A DNA stretch of 64,000 nucleotides from Flavobacterium psychrolimnae (lineage in GTDB: Bacteria > Bacteroidota > Bacteroidia > Flavobacteriales > Flavobacteriaceae): contig NZ_QNUX01000009.1 of the NCBI RefSeq assembly GCF_003312425.1, forward strand, positions 107,501 through 171,500, read 5' to 3'. This document shows positions 17,941-26,996 of the stretch, in pieces (within the stretch, counting starts at the first letter, position 1; every line of letters begins with the position of its first letter). The translations under genes and the position numbers were made by a program. The notes below the pieces were generated by a model. It was not told the DNA's origin. It ran no database searches and was given only the letters and a program-made list of their open reading frames with translations.

Positions 17941-18000
17941 GTAATTCTGATGAAGGAAAAATCCCGTTGCGTGAGATTCCTCCTTCGTCGGAATGACATT
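17941..18000. repeat. Dispersed repeat containing GAGATTCCTCCTTCGTCGG
   Basis: The core at 17973-17998 reads, on the minus strand, as the well-known TGTCATTCCGACGAAGGAG type of repeat found in many Bacteroidota genomes. A degenerate inverted arm (GATGAAGGAAAAATCCCG) precedes it. It lies between two converging genes. Confidence 0.7.
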
Positions 18001-18021
18001 TCTATTTACAATTTCCAATAA

Positions 18022-19989
18022 TTAAAGATCAAATTCATCATCAACGGATAAGGAATCTACTTTTATTTGTGTTGAATCTTGCACTTTGAATTTGATAAAA
18101 GATTTTGCAGGTCCTGAAATCAGTATTGGTAAGGACTTGTAAATAGTGTCTTCAGGAGTTAAGAGTCCTCTTCGAAACATAATATTGGTTAAGAACGATT
18201 CTTGTTTTACAGCAAAATCTTTCAACATCCCCTGATCGTTAAACTGATACATGAATTTTTTAGGACTCGGGATAATTCGGGCGAGATACAAGCATTCATT
18301 CAGCGATAATTCCGAAGGTATTTTTTGGAAGTAAAACTGACTTGCTTCCCCAATTCCATATATATTTGGACCCCATTCGATAATATTAAAATATACTTCG
18401 AGCATGCGTTCCTTGCTTACAATCCGGTTATTTTCCAGAATGTAAACCAATAAAATTTCTTCCAGTTTACGAGATACTGTTTTCTCACGACTCAGGAAAG
18501 CATTTTTTACTAATTGCATGCTGATGGTACTAGCGCCGCGGGAGAACTTTTTGGTTCTTATATTTTTGACTATGGATTGTTTGAATGCTTCGCTGATAAA
18601 ACCACGGTGCGAAAAGAAAGAAGGGTCTTCTGTAGTTAAAACGGATTTTCTTAAATACGGGGAAATTTGGTCTAAAGTCGTATAATTTGGATTGGCAGAA
18701 CCAACCAAAATCGGGCGTTGCAACACATTTTTGATAAGGGCACGATATACAAATTCGCCATTGAGTTTGTTGAGATTCGCTTCGCCATACTTTGTGATTT
18801 TTAGATTTTCTTTTTTCAATTTACTGTCAAAAACCAGTTGATTGGGTTTGTTTTGGTTGAAAGCAAAATCTAATTTGTAATCAAAAGTACCAGTAGCTTC
18901 CATTCCCTGAAAGTGGGTAAATAGACCATCAGGAAGCGAAGTGATAAAATCCTGTGCTTTCATTTTTGGAATAGTTACTTTGAGTTTGTAAATCGTGTCT
19001 TTTTCGGTTTCGTAAGCCAGATAAGGATGAAGTTTTATTTTATTTAACTCTAAAGTTGAACTGCTGTCAATTGAAATAAAATCCGAACCCAATAAGAATC
19101 GGTAATCAAATTTGGCGTTTTTTAGCAGTACATCTTTACTGGCAATTTTTGGATGATTGATTTTTAAATTGGCAATAGCCATAAACCCGTCAATGTGAAG
19201 TTCGTCACCGTCTTTATCTATGTTTTGAACGTTCAATCGAATCGAGTCAAAGCTCGACTTCAGGTTGAAACGCTCGTCTAAATATGGCATTTTGATGGCG
19301 CCGGTATCCATATTTACGAAACGAATATCTGCCTTTTTGTTTCTTGGATCGGCAAATCCTTTAATTTTCCATCGTTGTGAAATCGTATTGGTTTGAACTT
19401 TTATCGAAGTTTCGAGCTGTTTGTTGATCAATCGTAATTTTTGGAAATTGACAGTTGCTTTCTTTCCGTTATCATCAAATCGAAAAGACAGATTGTCCAG
19501 AATCATATCCGTTGGGACTAAATTCAGCGCTTTTGAAATAATTCTGTAGGCAAACTGAGCGTAATTTCTTTTTTCGTCACGAATTTCTGTTTGATTGTCT
19601 TTTTTTAGAAATGCATCATAATTTCCCGACTTTCCTTTTTTTACAAATTGGACAAAACCATTCTGCATTTCTAGAGTTCCAAGTTGCAAGTCGCCGGTGA
19701 TTAATTTCCATAAATTGACACTGGTTTTTAGTTTTTGAATTTTAAAAAGAGTGTCTGCATTTTTTGGAACCAGAATTATTTCGGTAAGATTCAAGCCAGA
19801 TAATCCGTCAAAAGACGCTTTTTTGATTGAAAAAGTACTGTTATAATCCACTTCCATCTCGTGCGAGACCTTTGCGATGGTTTGTTGTAAAACGGCATCA
19901 CGAAATATGTAAAAAACAATAATCATGATGGCAAATAATACAAAAAGTATTTTCGCAGCAAGGATTATTTTTTGTTTTCCGGTTCTCAT
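18022..19989 (-). CDS. AsmA-like protein fused to a GT51 peptidoglycan glycosyltransferase
   Basis: The 655-aa protein has an N-terminal membrane anchor (residues 8-30). A long beta-rich AsmA-like stalk follows (about 35-410, for example NLWKLITGDLQLGTLEMQNGFV), then a GT51 glycosyltransferase domain (about 440-600). The GT51 part has catalytic Glu454 in LTTEDPSFFSHRGF, RGASTISMQLVKN (484-496), a second Glu in SRKLEEILL (510/511), and EVYFNIIEWGPNIYGIGEAS. There is no transpeptidase domain, so it is monofunctional, polymerising lipid II like MtgA. The large stalk is unusual for MtgA (about 240 aa) and could reach across the periplasm. Domain calls are firm for GT51, moderate for AsmA. Confidence 0.88.
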   Translation of the reverse strand: MRTGKQKIILAAKILFVLFAIMIIVFYIFRDAVLQQTIAKVSHEMEVDYNSTFSIKKASFDGLSGLNLTEIILVPKNADTLFKIQKLKTSVNLWKLITGDLQLGTLEMQNGFVQFVKKGKSGNYDAFLKKDNQTEIRDEKRNYAQFAYRIISKALNLVPTDMILDNLSFRFDDNGKKATVNFQKLRLINKQLETSIKVQTNTISQRWKIKGFADPRNKKADIRFVNMDTGAIKMPYLDERFNLKSSFDSIRLNVQNIDKDGDELHIDGFMAIANLKINHPKIASKDVLLKNAKFDYRFLLGSDFISIDSSSTLELNKIKLHPYLAYETEKDTIYKLKVTIPKMKAQDFITSLPDGLFTHFQGMEATGTFDYKLDFAFNQNKPNQLVFDSKLKKENLKITKYGEANLNKLNGEFVYRALIKNVLQRPILVGSANPNYTTLDQISPYLRKSVLTTEDPSFFSHRGFISEAFKQSIVKNIRTKKFSRGASTISMQLVKNAFLSREKTVSRKLEEILLVYILENNRIVSKERMLEVYFNIIEWGPNIYGIGEASQFYFQKIPSELSLNECLYLARIIPSPKKFMYQFNDQGMLKDFAVKQESFLTNIMFRRGLLTPEDTIYKSLPILISGPAKSFIKFKVQDSTQIKVDSLSVDDEFDL

Positions 19990-20138
19990 AAATGATTTGG
20001 ATACTTGATAAAATCTAAAATAATGGAGTTTAGAATCTCGTGTATAAAGAAAAGCAAAATAATACCAAAGGAAAGTTTTTTATAGTTTTCTTTAGAATTT
20101 TGATGAATAATATAATTTTGTTCGATTGTAAACATAAA

Positions 20139-20167
20139 AAACTACAACTTCAATGGCGCTGTAGTTT
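20139..20167 (-). terminator. Hairpin terminator after the 146-aa gene
   Basis: AAACTACA (20139-20146) pairs with TGTAGTTT (20160-20167). An A-run immediately before it on the plus strand becomes a T-run on the transcribed minus strand. Confidence 0.65.
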
Positions 20168-20190
20168 CTAAACTTTTTTGTTGTGGTCAA

Positions 20191-20631
20191 TTAGCTTTTT
20201 GGCTTTGGTTCTTTGTATTCATAAGGATTGTAGAACCTGCGCACTTTCTCTACAATTTGATTTAACGTCATTTTGTCTGCGGTTTCTACGGCTTTTAGTT
20301 TTCCGGGTTCAATTAAATGATCGGTCATTAATTTTTGTTCCAGTTTCGTTTTAGTCTGTGCCGGACCAAAAACGATAAGTTCATCTGATTTTTTCACATA
20401 CGACAGCACTGATTTTATAAAATAATCCAGTTCTTGTTCTTTTCGGTTGTCAAATTTTTTGTCGCTATTGCCATGATGAACTCCTGAGAAAGTTCCTTTA
20501 TTACCTTCGTCATTATGATGTACGCTATTTTCAACCTCAGAGTCTATTTCGGTAATTTTTTCTGTATCACCATCAAGAGCAACAATTATTGCTTTTGACG
20601 AATCTATCCAAATGCCAGTTTGTCTTTTCAT
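20191..20631 (-). CDS. Uncharacterised protein, possibly baeRF/eRF1-like
   Basis: This 146-aa soluble protein starts MKRQTGIWIDSSKAIIVALDGD. It has a central His-rich acidic insert (VHHNDEGNKGTFSGVHHGNSDKK shortened here to its ends) and then ELDYFIKSVLSYVKKSDELIVFGPAQTKTKLEQKL (again read in parts) and VETADKMTLNQIVEKVRRFY. The strand-loop-helix layout and the DELIVFGPAQTK and ADKMTLNQI motifs recall bacterial eRF1-like (baeRF) proteins that interact with ribosomes. The similarity is weak, so function stays open. It has its own terminator and is followed upstream by the TerB-like gene on the same strand. Confidence 0.55.
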   Translation of the reverse strand: MKRQTGIWIDSSKAIIVALDGDTEKITEIDSEVENSVHHNDEGNKGTFSGVHHGNSDKKFDNRKEQELDYFIKSVLSYVKKSDELIVFGPAQTKTKLEQKLMTDHLIEPGKLKAVETADKMTLNQIVEKVRRFYNPYEYKEPKPKS

Positions 20632-20672
20632 GTCTTTGCTATTTTAAATTAAAGTAGATTTTTTTTACTATT

Positions 20673-21077
20673 TTATTGCAAAAGAATCGCGCTCAGTTGA
20701 CTTATTAAAACGTGTTCTGATTTATTTTTTCCTGAAAATGATGAAGCTACGGCGTTGGCAGTTTTTAGAATTAAGGCATTAATTTCTGGAGTGAACAAGT
20801 GTTGATGCTCTTCTCTGAAAATTTTAAAGTCGGGAATCACTTGTTCCAATTCCCATTCATTGGCAACAAGCCAGTCAAAAACAATTTCGATTTCATAAGC
20901 AGTGTCATCCCCAAATTCATTAAAACTATTTTCTAGCGGAAGCCACTCCGTTTTTATGATTTGTTTCAGTTTCTCGATTTCCTCTTTACGAACGGTTTTG
21001 TCTATGGCCGCAATAGAATAGAACACTTTGCCTAAGTGTTCGTATAAATGAGTCATAGTTTGGTGAGAAGGTTTCAT
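20673..21077 (-). CDS. TerB-like helical protein
   Basis: This 134-aa all-helical protein resembles the TerB/tellurite-resistance fold: LYEHLGKVFYSIAAIDKTVRKEEIEKLKQII at the N-terminus and the following acidic helices (DDTAYEIEIVFDWLV). TerB-like domains occur in many stress and envelope proteins; no Ter operon is present here, so a tellurite role should not be assumed. It lies 41 nt before the 146-aa gene and the two are probably co-transcribed. An alternative start exists at Met8 (MTHLYEHLG). Confidence 0.6.
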   Translation of the reverse strand: MKPSHQTMTHLYEHLGKVFYSIAAIDKTVRKEEIEKLKQIIKTEWLPLENSFNEFGDDTAYEIEIVFDWLVANEWELEQVIPDFKIFREEHQHLFTPEINALILKTANAVASSFSGKNKSEHVLISQLSAILLQ

Positions 21078-21209
21078 TTTTATTTCCGTAACATATTGTA
21101 AAACATAAAGTTACAAAAAATAATGAATTCCTTTGCTGCTTTTTATTTTTAATTAAAATAAAAGTGAAATTAACAAAAATATAATTATTTGATTTTCAGT
21201 TTTTAACAA

Positions 21210-21247
21210 AAAAAGAGGAAGCCTTTTTTAGTGACTTCCTCTTTTTT
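21210..21247 (-). terminator. Terminator of the carboxylesterase gene
   Basis: GAGGAAG (21215-21221) and CTTCCTC (21235-21241) form the stem, extended by A- and T-runs on either side. It lies just beyond the stop codon of the minus-strand esterase gene. Confidence 0.8.
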
Positions 21248-21262
21248 GCAGCGGTAGAAAAA

Positions 21263-22906
21263 TTATTTTTTCGAGTATTCTTTGTCTAAAAATAAGTAAC
21301 GGGCGTCGTTCTCTGCTCGTACTGATTTTGAGGTTAAATTGATAATCATGATTTCGGGTTTTTCTTCATTTTTTGACATTGGCCAAACCGGAAGCTTATC
21401 AGCATTTGGATTTCCAGTTTTAATAAAGTTGGCAAAATAATTCAGCATCGTTTCTGAAACTGCATAATCAGATTCTGTCCAGGCATAGTCTTTATTTCCG
21501 GCTAAATTACCCATTGCATATTCGATTTCGGCAGAGTGAACCGCTCCTTTTGGTATTGGTGCTTTTGGAGTGTTTGAATTCTTTTTGATGACACCGCCAG
21601 CAAGGCCAGCTTCAAGACTATTGTCTCGCATTTCTGGTCTGGGATGTGTATAATAATAGCGATATACTGGTTGCGTGCTGTTTTTTCGATGCAAATCAAA
21701 CCATTTCCAGGTGCTGTAGGCGATAAAACGGTCACCCGATAAATCGGTGGCAGATTGCTCTGTTACTTCCAGAGTTCCTGTTGGATATAATTTCAATACT
21801 TCATCAGCTTTTTTGCCATACAATTCTTTTACTTTTTGAATATAGGTTTCATTACTGATGTCTTTTCCAGCTGTCAATGCTCTGTAAGTCATTTCTTCGG
21901 AGTTCCATCCTAATAATAAAGGAATCATAGCCTGTTGTTTGGCTTCAAAAGTTTCAGGTAGTGTTTTGGTTAAAAAATAACCGTCAATGGTAGTTTTAAA
22001 AACGCCTAAACTGCTTCCTAACGATTTTTGGTAAAGTTCTAACGTAGACATTTCACGCAGATTTTTTAAGGAAGTTGCTCCAATTTTTTGGGCGTATTCA
22101 AGGCCTGTTTTTTCGGCTTCAGCCAAAGGAACCGGAGCTAAGGTTGGGAATATAGAACCACCGCTTTCGCCAATAGCTCCTGCAATAAGTCCTTTTGATA
22201 AAGGAGAAGCCATTTGTGCACTTACGGCAATAGAACCCGCTGATTCTCCTGCAATAGTTACACGTTTTGGGTCACCTCCGAATTTTGAAATATTGGCTTG
22301 TACCCATTTTAAAGCAGCATTTTGATCTAATAATCCGTAGTTTCCAGATGCACGATTCGGTGATTCTTTGGTCAGTTCCGGATGGGAGAAAAATCCCCAA
22401 ATCCCTAATCTATAATTTACGGTTAAGGTTACTATTCCTTTTTTTGCCATATTCTCACCATCATAACGACTTTCTGAGCCATCGCCTGCAGCAAAACCGC
22501 CACCATAGAAATACACTAAAACTGGTAATTTTTCACTGGCAGATTTAGCAGGAGACCAAACGTTGAGGTACAAACAATCTTCGCTCATTCCATCACTTCT
22601 AAAACCCATATCGCCAAAAACATTAGATTGAATGGCTCGTGGTCCAAATTTTTTGGTTTGCTTTACTCCAGTCCAATTTGTAACGGGCTGCGGAGCTTTC
22701 CATCGTAAATCACCTACTGGTGGTTGTGCAAACGGAATTCCTTTGAAACTTTGAATGTTTGTCTTTATGTCAAATTCTCCTTCAATAGTTCCGTTAGCAA
22801 TAGTGAGTTGAACAGGGAAAGCATTTTGATTTTCAGCTTGTTGCGCTTCCGAAAAGAAAGGAATGAGCAACAGCAGTATTCCGATACAGTTTGTTTTTAG
22901 ATTCAT
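21263..22906 (-). CDS. Secreted type B carboxylesterase
   Basis: This 547-aa protein has a signal peptide (MNLKTNCIGILLLLIPFFSEAQ) and the carboxylesterase/cholinesterase fold. Signatures: FKGIPFAQPPVGDLRWKAP, EDCLYLNVWSP (109-119), oxyanion loop YFYGGGFAAGDG, and the nucleophile elbow GESAG with Ser222. The acid is likely the Glu in LLGWNSEEM and the His lies in KGAVHSAEIEYAMGN. It should hydrolyse carboxylic esters in the periplasm or outside the cell; the substrate is unknown. It is downstream of radA by 35 nt on the same strand and has its own terminator. Confidence 0.92.
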   Translation of the reverse strand: MNLKTNCIGILLLLIPFFSEAQQAENQNAFPVQLTIANGTIEGEFDIKTNIQSFKGIPFAQPPVGDLRWKAPQPVTNWTGVKQTKKFGPRAIQSNVFGDMGFRSDGMSEDCLYLNVWSPAKSASEKLPVLVYFYGGGFAAGDGSESRYDGENMAKKGIVTLTVNYRLGIWGFFSHPELTKESPNRASGNYGLLDQNAALKWVQANISKFGGDPKRVTIAGESAGSIAVSAQMASPLSKGLIAGAIGESGGSIFPTLAPVPLAEAEKTGLEYAQKIGATSLKNLREMSTLELYQKSLGSSLGVFKTTIDGYFLTKTLPETFEAKQQAMIPLLLGWNSEEMTYRALTAGKDISNETYIQKVKELYGKKADEVLKLYPTGTLEVTEQSATDLSGDRFIAYSTWKWFDLHRKNSTQPVYRYYYTHPRPEMRDNSLEAGLAGGVIKKNSNTPKAPIPKGAVHSAEIEYAMGNLAGNKDYAWTESDYAVSETMLNYFANFIKTGNPNADKLPVWPMSKNEEKPEIMIINLTSKSVRAENDARYLFLDKEYSKK

Positions 22907-22941
22907 AGTGTATTATTTTATTTGTTTTTTTGACATTATAT

Positions 22942-24303
22942 TTATCCAAATAGTTCACTCGCCACATCTTCAATTTTCGCTACCAATCGTATTTTGATTC
23001 CGGTATTTTTCAATGCAATTTTGTTGTATTTGGATACGAAAATGGTCGAAAAACCTAATTTTTCTGCTTCCTGAATGCGTTGATCCACACGGTTTACCGG
23101 ACGTATTTCGCCTGAAAGCCCCACTTCACCGGCAAAGCAAAAATCTTTATTCACTGCAATATCTTCATTCGAAGATAAAATGGCGGCAACAACAGCTAAA
23201 TCTATCGCCGGATCATCTACTGAAATTCCTCCAGTTACATTTAGGAAAACGTCTTTGGCGCCAAGCCTAAAACCAGCACGTTTTTCTAAAACCGCTAGAA
23301 TCATATTCAGTCTTTTGGCATTGTAACCCGTGGTGCTGCGTTGCGGTGTTCCGTAAACTGCGGTGCTTACCAAGGCTTGAATTTCAATCATCAACGGGCG
23401 CATGCCTTCTAAAGTTGAAGCAATTGCGGTTCCGGATAATTCTTCATCTTTATGCGAAATTAATATTTCGGATGGATTGGAAACTTCGCGTAAACCATTG
23501 CCGAGCATTTCATAAATACCAATTTCGGCAGTGGAACCAAAACGATTTTTTAACGAACGTAAAATTCGGTACACGTGATTTCTATCGCCTTCAAATTGTA
23601 AAACGGTGTCGACCATGTGTTCCAGGATTTTTGGTCCTGCAATGTTTCCGTCTTTGGTAATATGACCAATCAGAATCACGGGAATATTGGTTTCTTTGGC
23701 AAATTTTATTAGTTCGGCTGTGGTTTCTCTAATTTGAGAAATACTTCCTGGAGTAGATTCAATATAATCCGTATGCAAGGTTTGAATGGAATCGATAATC
23801 ACGATTTCCGGTTCGATGGCTTCAATTTGCTTGAAGATATTTTGTGTTTTGGTTTCGGTCAGAATATAGCAATTGTCTCCGCTTGGCGTGATTCTTTCGG
23901 CACGCATTTTTATTTGTTTCTGACTTTCCTCGCCCGAAACATATAAAGTTTTATAGGGTAATTTTAAGGATATTTGAAGCAATAGCGTACTTTTTCCAAT
24001 GCCGGGTTCTCCGCCCAAAAGGATTAAGGAACCTGGAACGATTCCGCCACCAAGTACCCGATTTAATTCCCCATCTGTCGTGTCCATTCGGATTTCCTGA
24101 GCCGAATCAATTTCGTTTATTCGTAAGGGTTTTGGTGCTTTATTACTGGAAGTTGGTTCGCTCTTCCAAGCTACTTTTTCTTGTTTTTGGATAATTTCTT
24201 CCGCAATGGTGTTCCATTCTTTACAGGAATTGCATTGTCCTTGCCATTTTGCATATTGTGCGCCACAGTTTTGGCAAAAAAAAGTTGTTTTTACTTTTGA
24301 CAT
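22942..24303 (-). CDS. radA: DNA repair protein RadA
   Basis: RadA is a RecA-like ATPase that drives branch migration during recombination. The 453-aa protein has the N-terminal four-Cys zinc finger (FFCQNCGAQY ... GQCNSCKEW), Walker A GGEPGIGKSTLL, the RadA-specific KNRFG motif (LKNRFGSTAEIGIYEM), and the C-terminal Lon-like domain (VFLNVTGGISVDDPAIDLAVVAAILSS). Its ATG overlaps the stop codon of the upstream hydrolase gene by 1 nt, so the two are translationally linked. Confidence 0.97.
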   Translation of the reverse strand: MSKVKTTFFCQNCGAQYAKWQGQCNSCKEWNTIAEEIIQKQEKVAWKSEPTSSNKAPKPLRINEIDSAQEIRMDTTDGELNRVLGGGIVPGSLILLGGEPGIGKSTLLLQISLKLPYKTLYVSGEESQKQIKMRAERITPSGDNCYILTETKTQNIFKQIEAIEPEIVIIDSIQTLHTDYIESTPGSISQIRETTAELIKFAKETNIPVILIGHITKDGNIAGPKILEHMVDTVLQFEGDRNHVYRILRSLKNRFGSTAEIGIYEMLGNGLREVSNPSEILISHKDEELSGTAIASTLEGMRPLMIEIQALVSTAVYGTPQRSTTGYNAKRLNMILAVLEKRAGFRLGAKDVFLNVTGGISVDDPAIDLAVVAAILSSNEDIAVNKDFCFAGEVGLSGEIRPVNRVDQRIQEAEKLGFSTIFVSKYNKIALKNTGIKIRLVAKIEDVASELFG

Positions 24304-25451
24304 TATTTTTTTGGTGTTTGACTGATCATATTATCATATTTCTCCATCATTATGTTTTTTGTAAGGTCGCCAATTTCTTCTAGTTGTGAAGCAGTTTGGT
24401 ATCGCTTTGCTGCTTTTTTCATGTCGCCCGTTTTTTCATACATTAAACCCAATTCATAATCGGCAAGCATTGATTTTGGATAGTTTTTATTAGCAATTTC
24501 AGCTAATTTATCCAATTCAGAATACGCTTTGTTTTTAAGAATTGCAGCTTCAATGGCTTTGAAATCATTAACGCGAATGGGGATTTTTAAACCTAAATTT
24601 TTAGATAAAACCTCGTATTTGTTAGTTAGGTAATCCACATATCCGGATTGGAGAATAACAATTTTCTCCGAATATTCAGTTGAAGAAATGGGTTTGTATG
24701 TGTCGAAAAATTGGTACAAAGCATTTGGAATCGAATACAGAACCAGCGAATAATGAGATGCGCCCTTGAAATTATCAAATTTATAATTCAGTAATGGATT
24801 TGTAACCTGTTTTATATTAGTGTCTAATTTCTTGATAGATGTTTGCAGTTTCTTTACATCGCCATCACCATTTGACTGATAATAAAAAACAGGTTGTTTG
24901 AGTTTTGAAAGTTGCTCCGGAATGCGGTTTTCCATATCAGGCGCTAGTTCTGGACTCAATGAAATAAAGGCATTAAAAATAGGATTGTCTTTGTACAGAA
25001 AAAAGTTCAAAAAACCAGCAGTAGTGTCATGACCGGCGATTATGCGGAAAGGGGCAACAGGATATTTCTTTTCGATGTAGGGCAATAACTCCGCTCCAAT
25101 GAATTCGAAAAATTTCGCGCCTTTTCCTGAAGGAACGCCATCCGCTTCGTCGTGATTACAATCGTCATATCGTTCGTTGTTTTTGTTTTGGCTGATGCCA
25201 ACAATGATGGTTTCCGGTAAATCATCCCAATAGGCACCATAATTTAAAGCACCGTAGAAAGGTTCAAACAGATAATCGCCATCCAATAAAACGAGAATTG
25301 GGTATTTTTTATTTGGATTTTTTTCAAAAGAAGGCGGGAGCCCAATGGTAATTTCTCTGCTTTCGCCAAGCACTTGAGAATCGAAAGCAATCACAGTTTT
25401 TTGTGAAAATACGGAAACAGAAAAGAGTAATAAGAGTATTAGTTTTTTCAT
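24303..25451 (-). CDS. Exported Fes/PF00756-like alpha/beta hydrolase lacking the nucleophile Ser
   Basis: The 382-aa product has a signal peptide (MKKLILLLLFSVSVFSQ) and a putative-esterase (PF00756-type) fold: KYPILVLLDGDYLFEPF, ETIIVGISQNKN, a nucleophile-elbow region FRIIAGHDTTAGFLN, and ISLSPELAPDM. At the elbow the usual Gly-x-Ser-x-Gly is replaced by GHDTTAG, so no Ser occupies the nucleophile position. The C-terminal part has helical TPR-like repeats (LADYELGLMYEKTGDMKKAAKRYQ). The long open frame extends upstream to 25577, but the signal peptide fixes the start at 25451. It overlaps radA by 1 nt. Confidence 0.8.
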   Translation of the reverse strand: MKKLILLLLFSVSVFSQKTVIAFDSQVLGESREITIGLPPSFEKNPNKKYPILVLLDGDYLFEPFYGALNYGAYWDDLPETIIVGISQNKNNERYDDCNHDEADGVPSGKGAKFFEFIGAELLPYIEKKYPVAPFRIIAGHDTTAGFLNFFLYKDNPIFNAFISLSPELAPDMENRIPEQLSKLKQPVFYYQSNGDGDVKKLQTSIKKLDTNIKQVTNPLLNYKFDNFKGASHYSLVLYSIPNALYQFFDTYKPISSTEYSEKIVILQSGYVDYLTNKYEVLSKNLGLKIPIRVNDFKAIEAAILKNKAYSELDKLAEIANKNYPKSMLADYELGLMYEKTGDMKKAAKRYQTASQLEEIGDLTKNIMMEKYDNMISQTPKK

Positions 25452-25595
25452 GAATTGGTTTGGTTTAGAAAGTATAGAATGCTCCAAATAAGAGCAAGCA
25501 ATATAAACATTATTACTTTTATTTGAAAATGAATGCCGGTAAATGTTAATATTGCGTCTTGATTTCAAGGGTGGCACCAGCGTTTAAAAAAATAA

Positions 25596-25640
25596 CCACT
25601 GATTCTTTGATTTTAAAATGCAAAATCAGAGAATCAGTGG
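25596..25640 (-). terminator. Long hairpin downstream of panD
   Basis: CCACTGATTC (25596-25605) pairs with GAATCAGTGG (25631-25640), and TGATTTT (25608-25614) with AAAATCA (25622-25628). It lies between the panD stop and the Fes-like hydrolase start and may end the panC-panD transcript. Its wording also resembles small dispersed intergenic repeats. Confidence 0.6.
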
Positions 25641-25674
25641 CTAAAAAATATTGTTGGTTTTAATCGAATAGAAA

Positions 25675-26025
25675 TTAAGTCAACGAATTGTCATTTTCAT
25701 TTGGAAAAATAACCCACGGTTTGAAAGTTTTAGCTTCTTCAAATTCTAGGGTTGCGTATGAAATGATGATGATGATATCGTCTTTTTGAACTTTTCTGGC
25801 TGCAGGACCGTTGAGTGTTATTGTTCCAGAATTTTTTTCGCCTTTGATGGCATAAGTTTCAAAACGTTCTCCATTATTGATGTTTACAATGGAAACTTTT
25901 TCGCCTTCAATTATATTTGAAGCCTCTAACAATGATTCGTCAATAGTGATCGACCCGATATAATTTAAATCGGCGCCGGTTACCTTAACGCGGTGAATTT
26001 TTGATTTTAATACTTGAATTTGCAT
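25675..26025 (-). CDS. panD: Aspartate 1-decarboxylase
   Basis: PanD converts L-aspartate to beta-alanine for pantothenate. The 116-aa proenzyme starts [29 protein letters not shown]. The Gly-Ser pair (G24-S25) is the self-cleavage site that creates the pyruvoyl cofactor. [33 protein letters not shown] strands follow (read as [14 protein letters not shown] and [14 protein letters not shown]). It lies 14 nt after panC on the same strand. Confidence 0.96.
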   Translation of the reverse strand: MQIQVLKSKIHRVKVTGADLNYIGSITIDESLLEASNIIEGEKVSIVNINNGERFETYAIKGEKNSGTITLNGPAARKVQKDDIIIIISYATLEFEEAKTFKPWVIFPNENDNSLT

Positions 26026-26039
26026 GCTACAAAAGTAAA

Positions 26040-26888
26040 TTAATTTAGTGAAATGGTGTCAATTAAACGAATATTGTTGACTAATACGGCTATGAAAGCG
26101 CGGTATTTTTTATTTTTATTTTTTCGGGTGCACGATAAAAGCGTGGCTTCATCAGCAATGGTGAAATATTCTAAAGTAAAATGAGGATTGTTATCGAATG
26201 ATTTTTGAACCCATTCTGAAATTTTAGCGGTGCTATTTTTCGAAAATTGCTCTTTTACAGAGCTTAGAATTTTGTAGATAATAGATGCTTCGTCTCTTTC
26301 CTGCGCAGATAAACGCTCGTTTCTGGAGCTCATGGCAAGTTCATTAGCTTCTCTATAAATAGGGCAGCCAATTACATTTACTTTTAAATGATTTTTAGCC
26401 ACCATTTTTTTTACGATTTGTAATTGTTGAAAGTCTTTCTCGCCAAAATAAGCGTTGGTTGGTTCAATAATCTCAAAAAGGCGCTTCACGATGGTTCCCA
26501 CACCATTGAAATGTCCAGGTCTGAATTTGCCTTCCATTTGGTTTTCTAATCCATCGAAATCGAAAGGTTCCGAAACCGGTTTTCCGTCATAAATATCTTC
26601 AACCGTTGGGGCATACAAGATAATGTTTGGATTCAGATTGGTCAATTTTTTTACATCTTCCTCTAGTGTTCTTGGGTATTTTGCCAAGTCTTCCGGATTG
26701 TTGAATTGAGTAGGATTTACAAAAATACTCACAATGGTTTTGTCGTTTTCCAGCAATGATTTCTGCATTAAAGCTAAATGACCTTGATGTAACGCACCCA
26801 TTGTTGGAACAAATCCAATAGTGGAATGGATGGTTTTTATAGGTTTCAAATAGTCCATTAAAGATGCTTTTCCGTAGAAAATATGCAT
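26040..26888 (-). CDS. panC: Pantothenate synthetase
   Basis: PanC ligates pantoate and beta-alanine with ATP. The 282-aa protein has [17 protein letters not shown] (HIGH-like motif), [52 protein letters not shown] and the KMSK-like MSSRNERL. It forms an operon with panD (14-nt gap) and diverges from the GlgA-like gene. panB is not in the window. Confidence 0.97.
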   Translation of the reverse strand: MHIFYGKASLMDYLKPIKTIHSTIGFVPTMGALHQGHLALMQKSLLENDKTIVSIFVNPTQFNNPEDLAKYPRTLEEDVKKLTNLNPNIILYAPTVEDIYDGKPVSEPFDFDGLENQMEGKFRPGHFNGVGTIVKRLFEIIEPTNAYFGEKDFQQLQIVKKMVAKNHLKVNVIGCPIYREANELAMSSRNERLSAQERDEASIIYKILSSVKEQFSKNSTAKISEWVQKSFDNNPHFTLEYFTIADEATLLSCTRKNKNKKYRAFIAVLVNNIRLIDTISLN

Positions 26889-26911
26889 GGCAGTATTATT
26901 AAAATTAAATG

Positions 26912-26919
26912 CAAACTTA
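26912..26919 (-). promoter_or_regulatory. -7 promoter box (TAAGTTTG) of panC-panD
   Basis: On the minus strand TAAGTTTG fits TAnnTTTG and lies 23 nt before the panC start. A second box faces the other way at 26951. Confidence 0.6.
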
Positions 26920-26950
26920 CTATTTTAGTTAATAACTGCATAAATTTTTG

Positions 26951-26958
26951 TAATTTTG
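26951..26958 (+). promoter_or_regulatory. -7 promoter box (TAATTTTG) of the GlgA-like gene cluster
   Basis: TAATTTTG fits TAnnTTTG and lies 38 nt before ATG 26997. The panC box is only 31 nt away on the other strand, so the two promoters may share regulators. Confidence 0.55.
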
Positions 26959-26996
26959 CATGGTTTTTATTGCCAATAAATTAAGTAAATTACAAT

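Noticed and set aside
25452..25577. Longer N-terminus of the Fes-like hydrolase
   Set aside because: The signal peptide begins at 25451; the upstream codons look like ordinary intergenic sequence.
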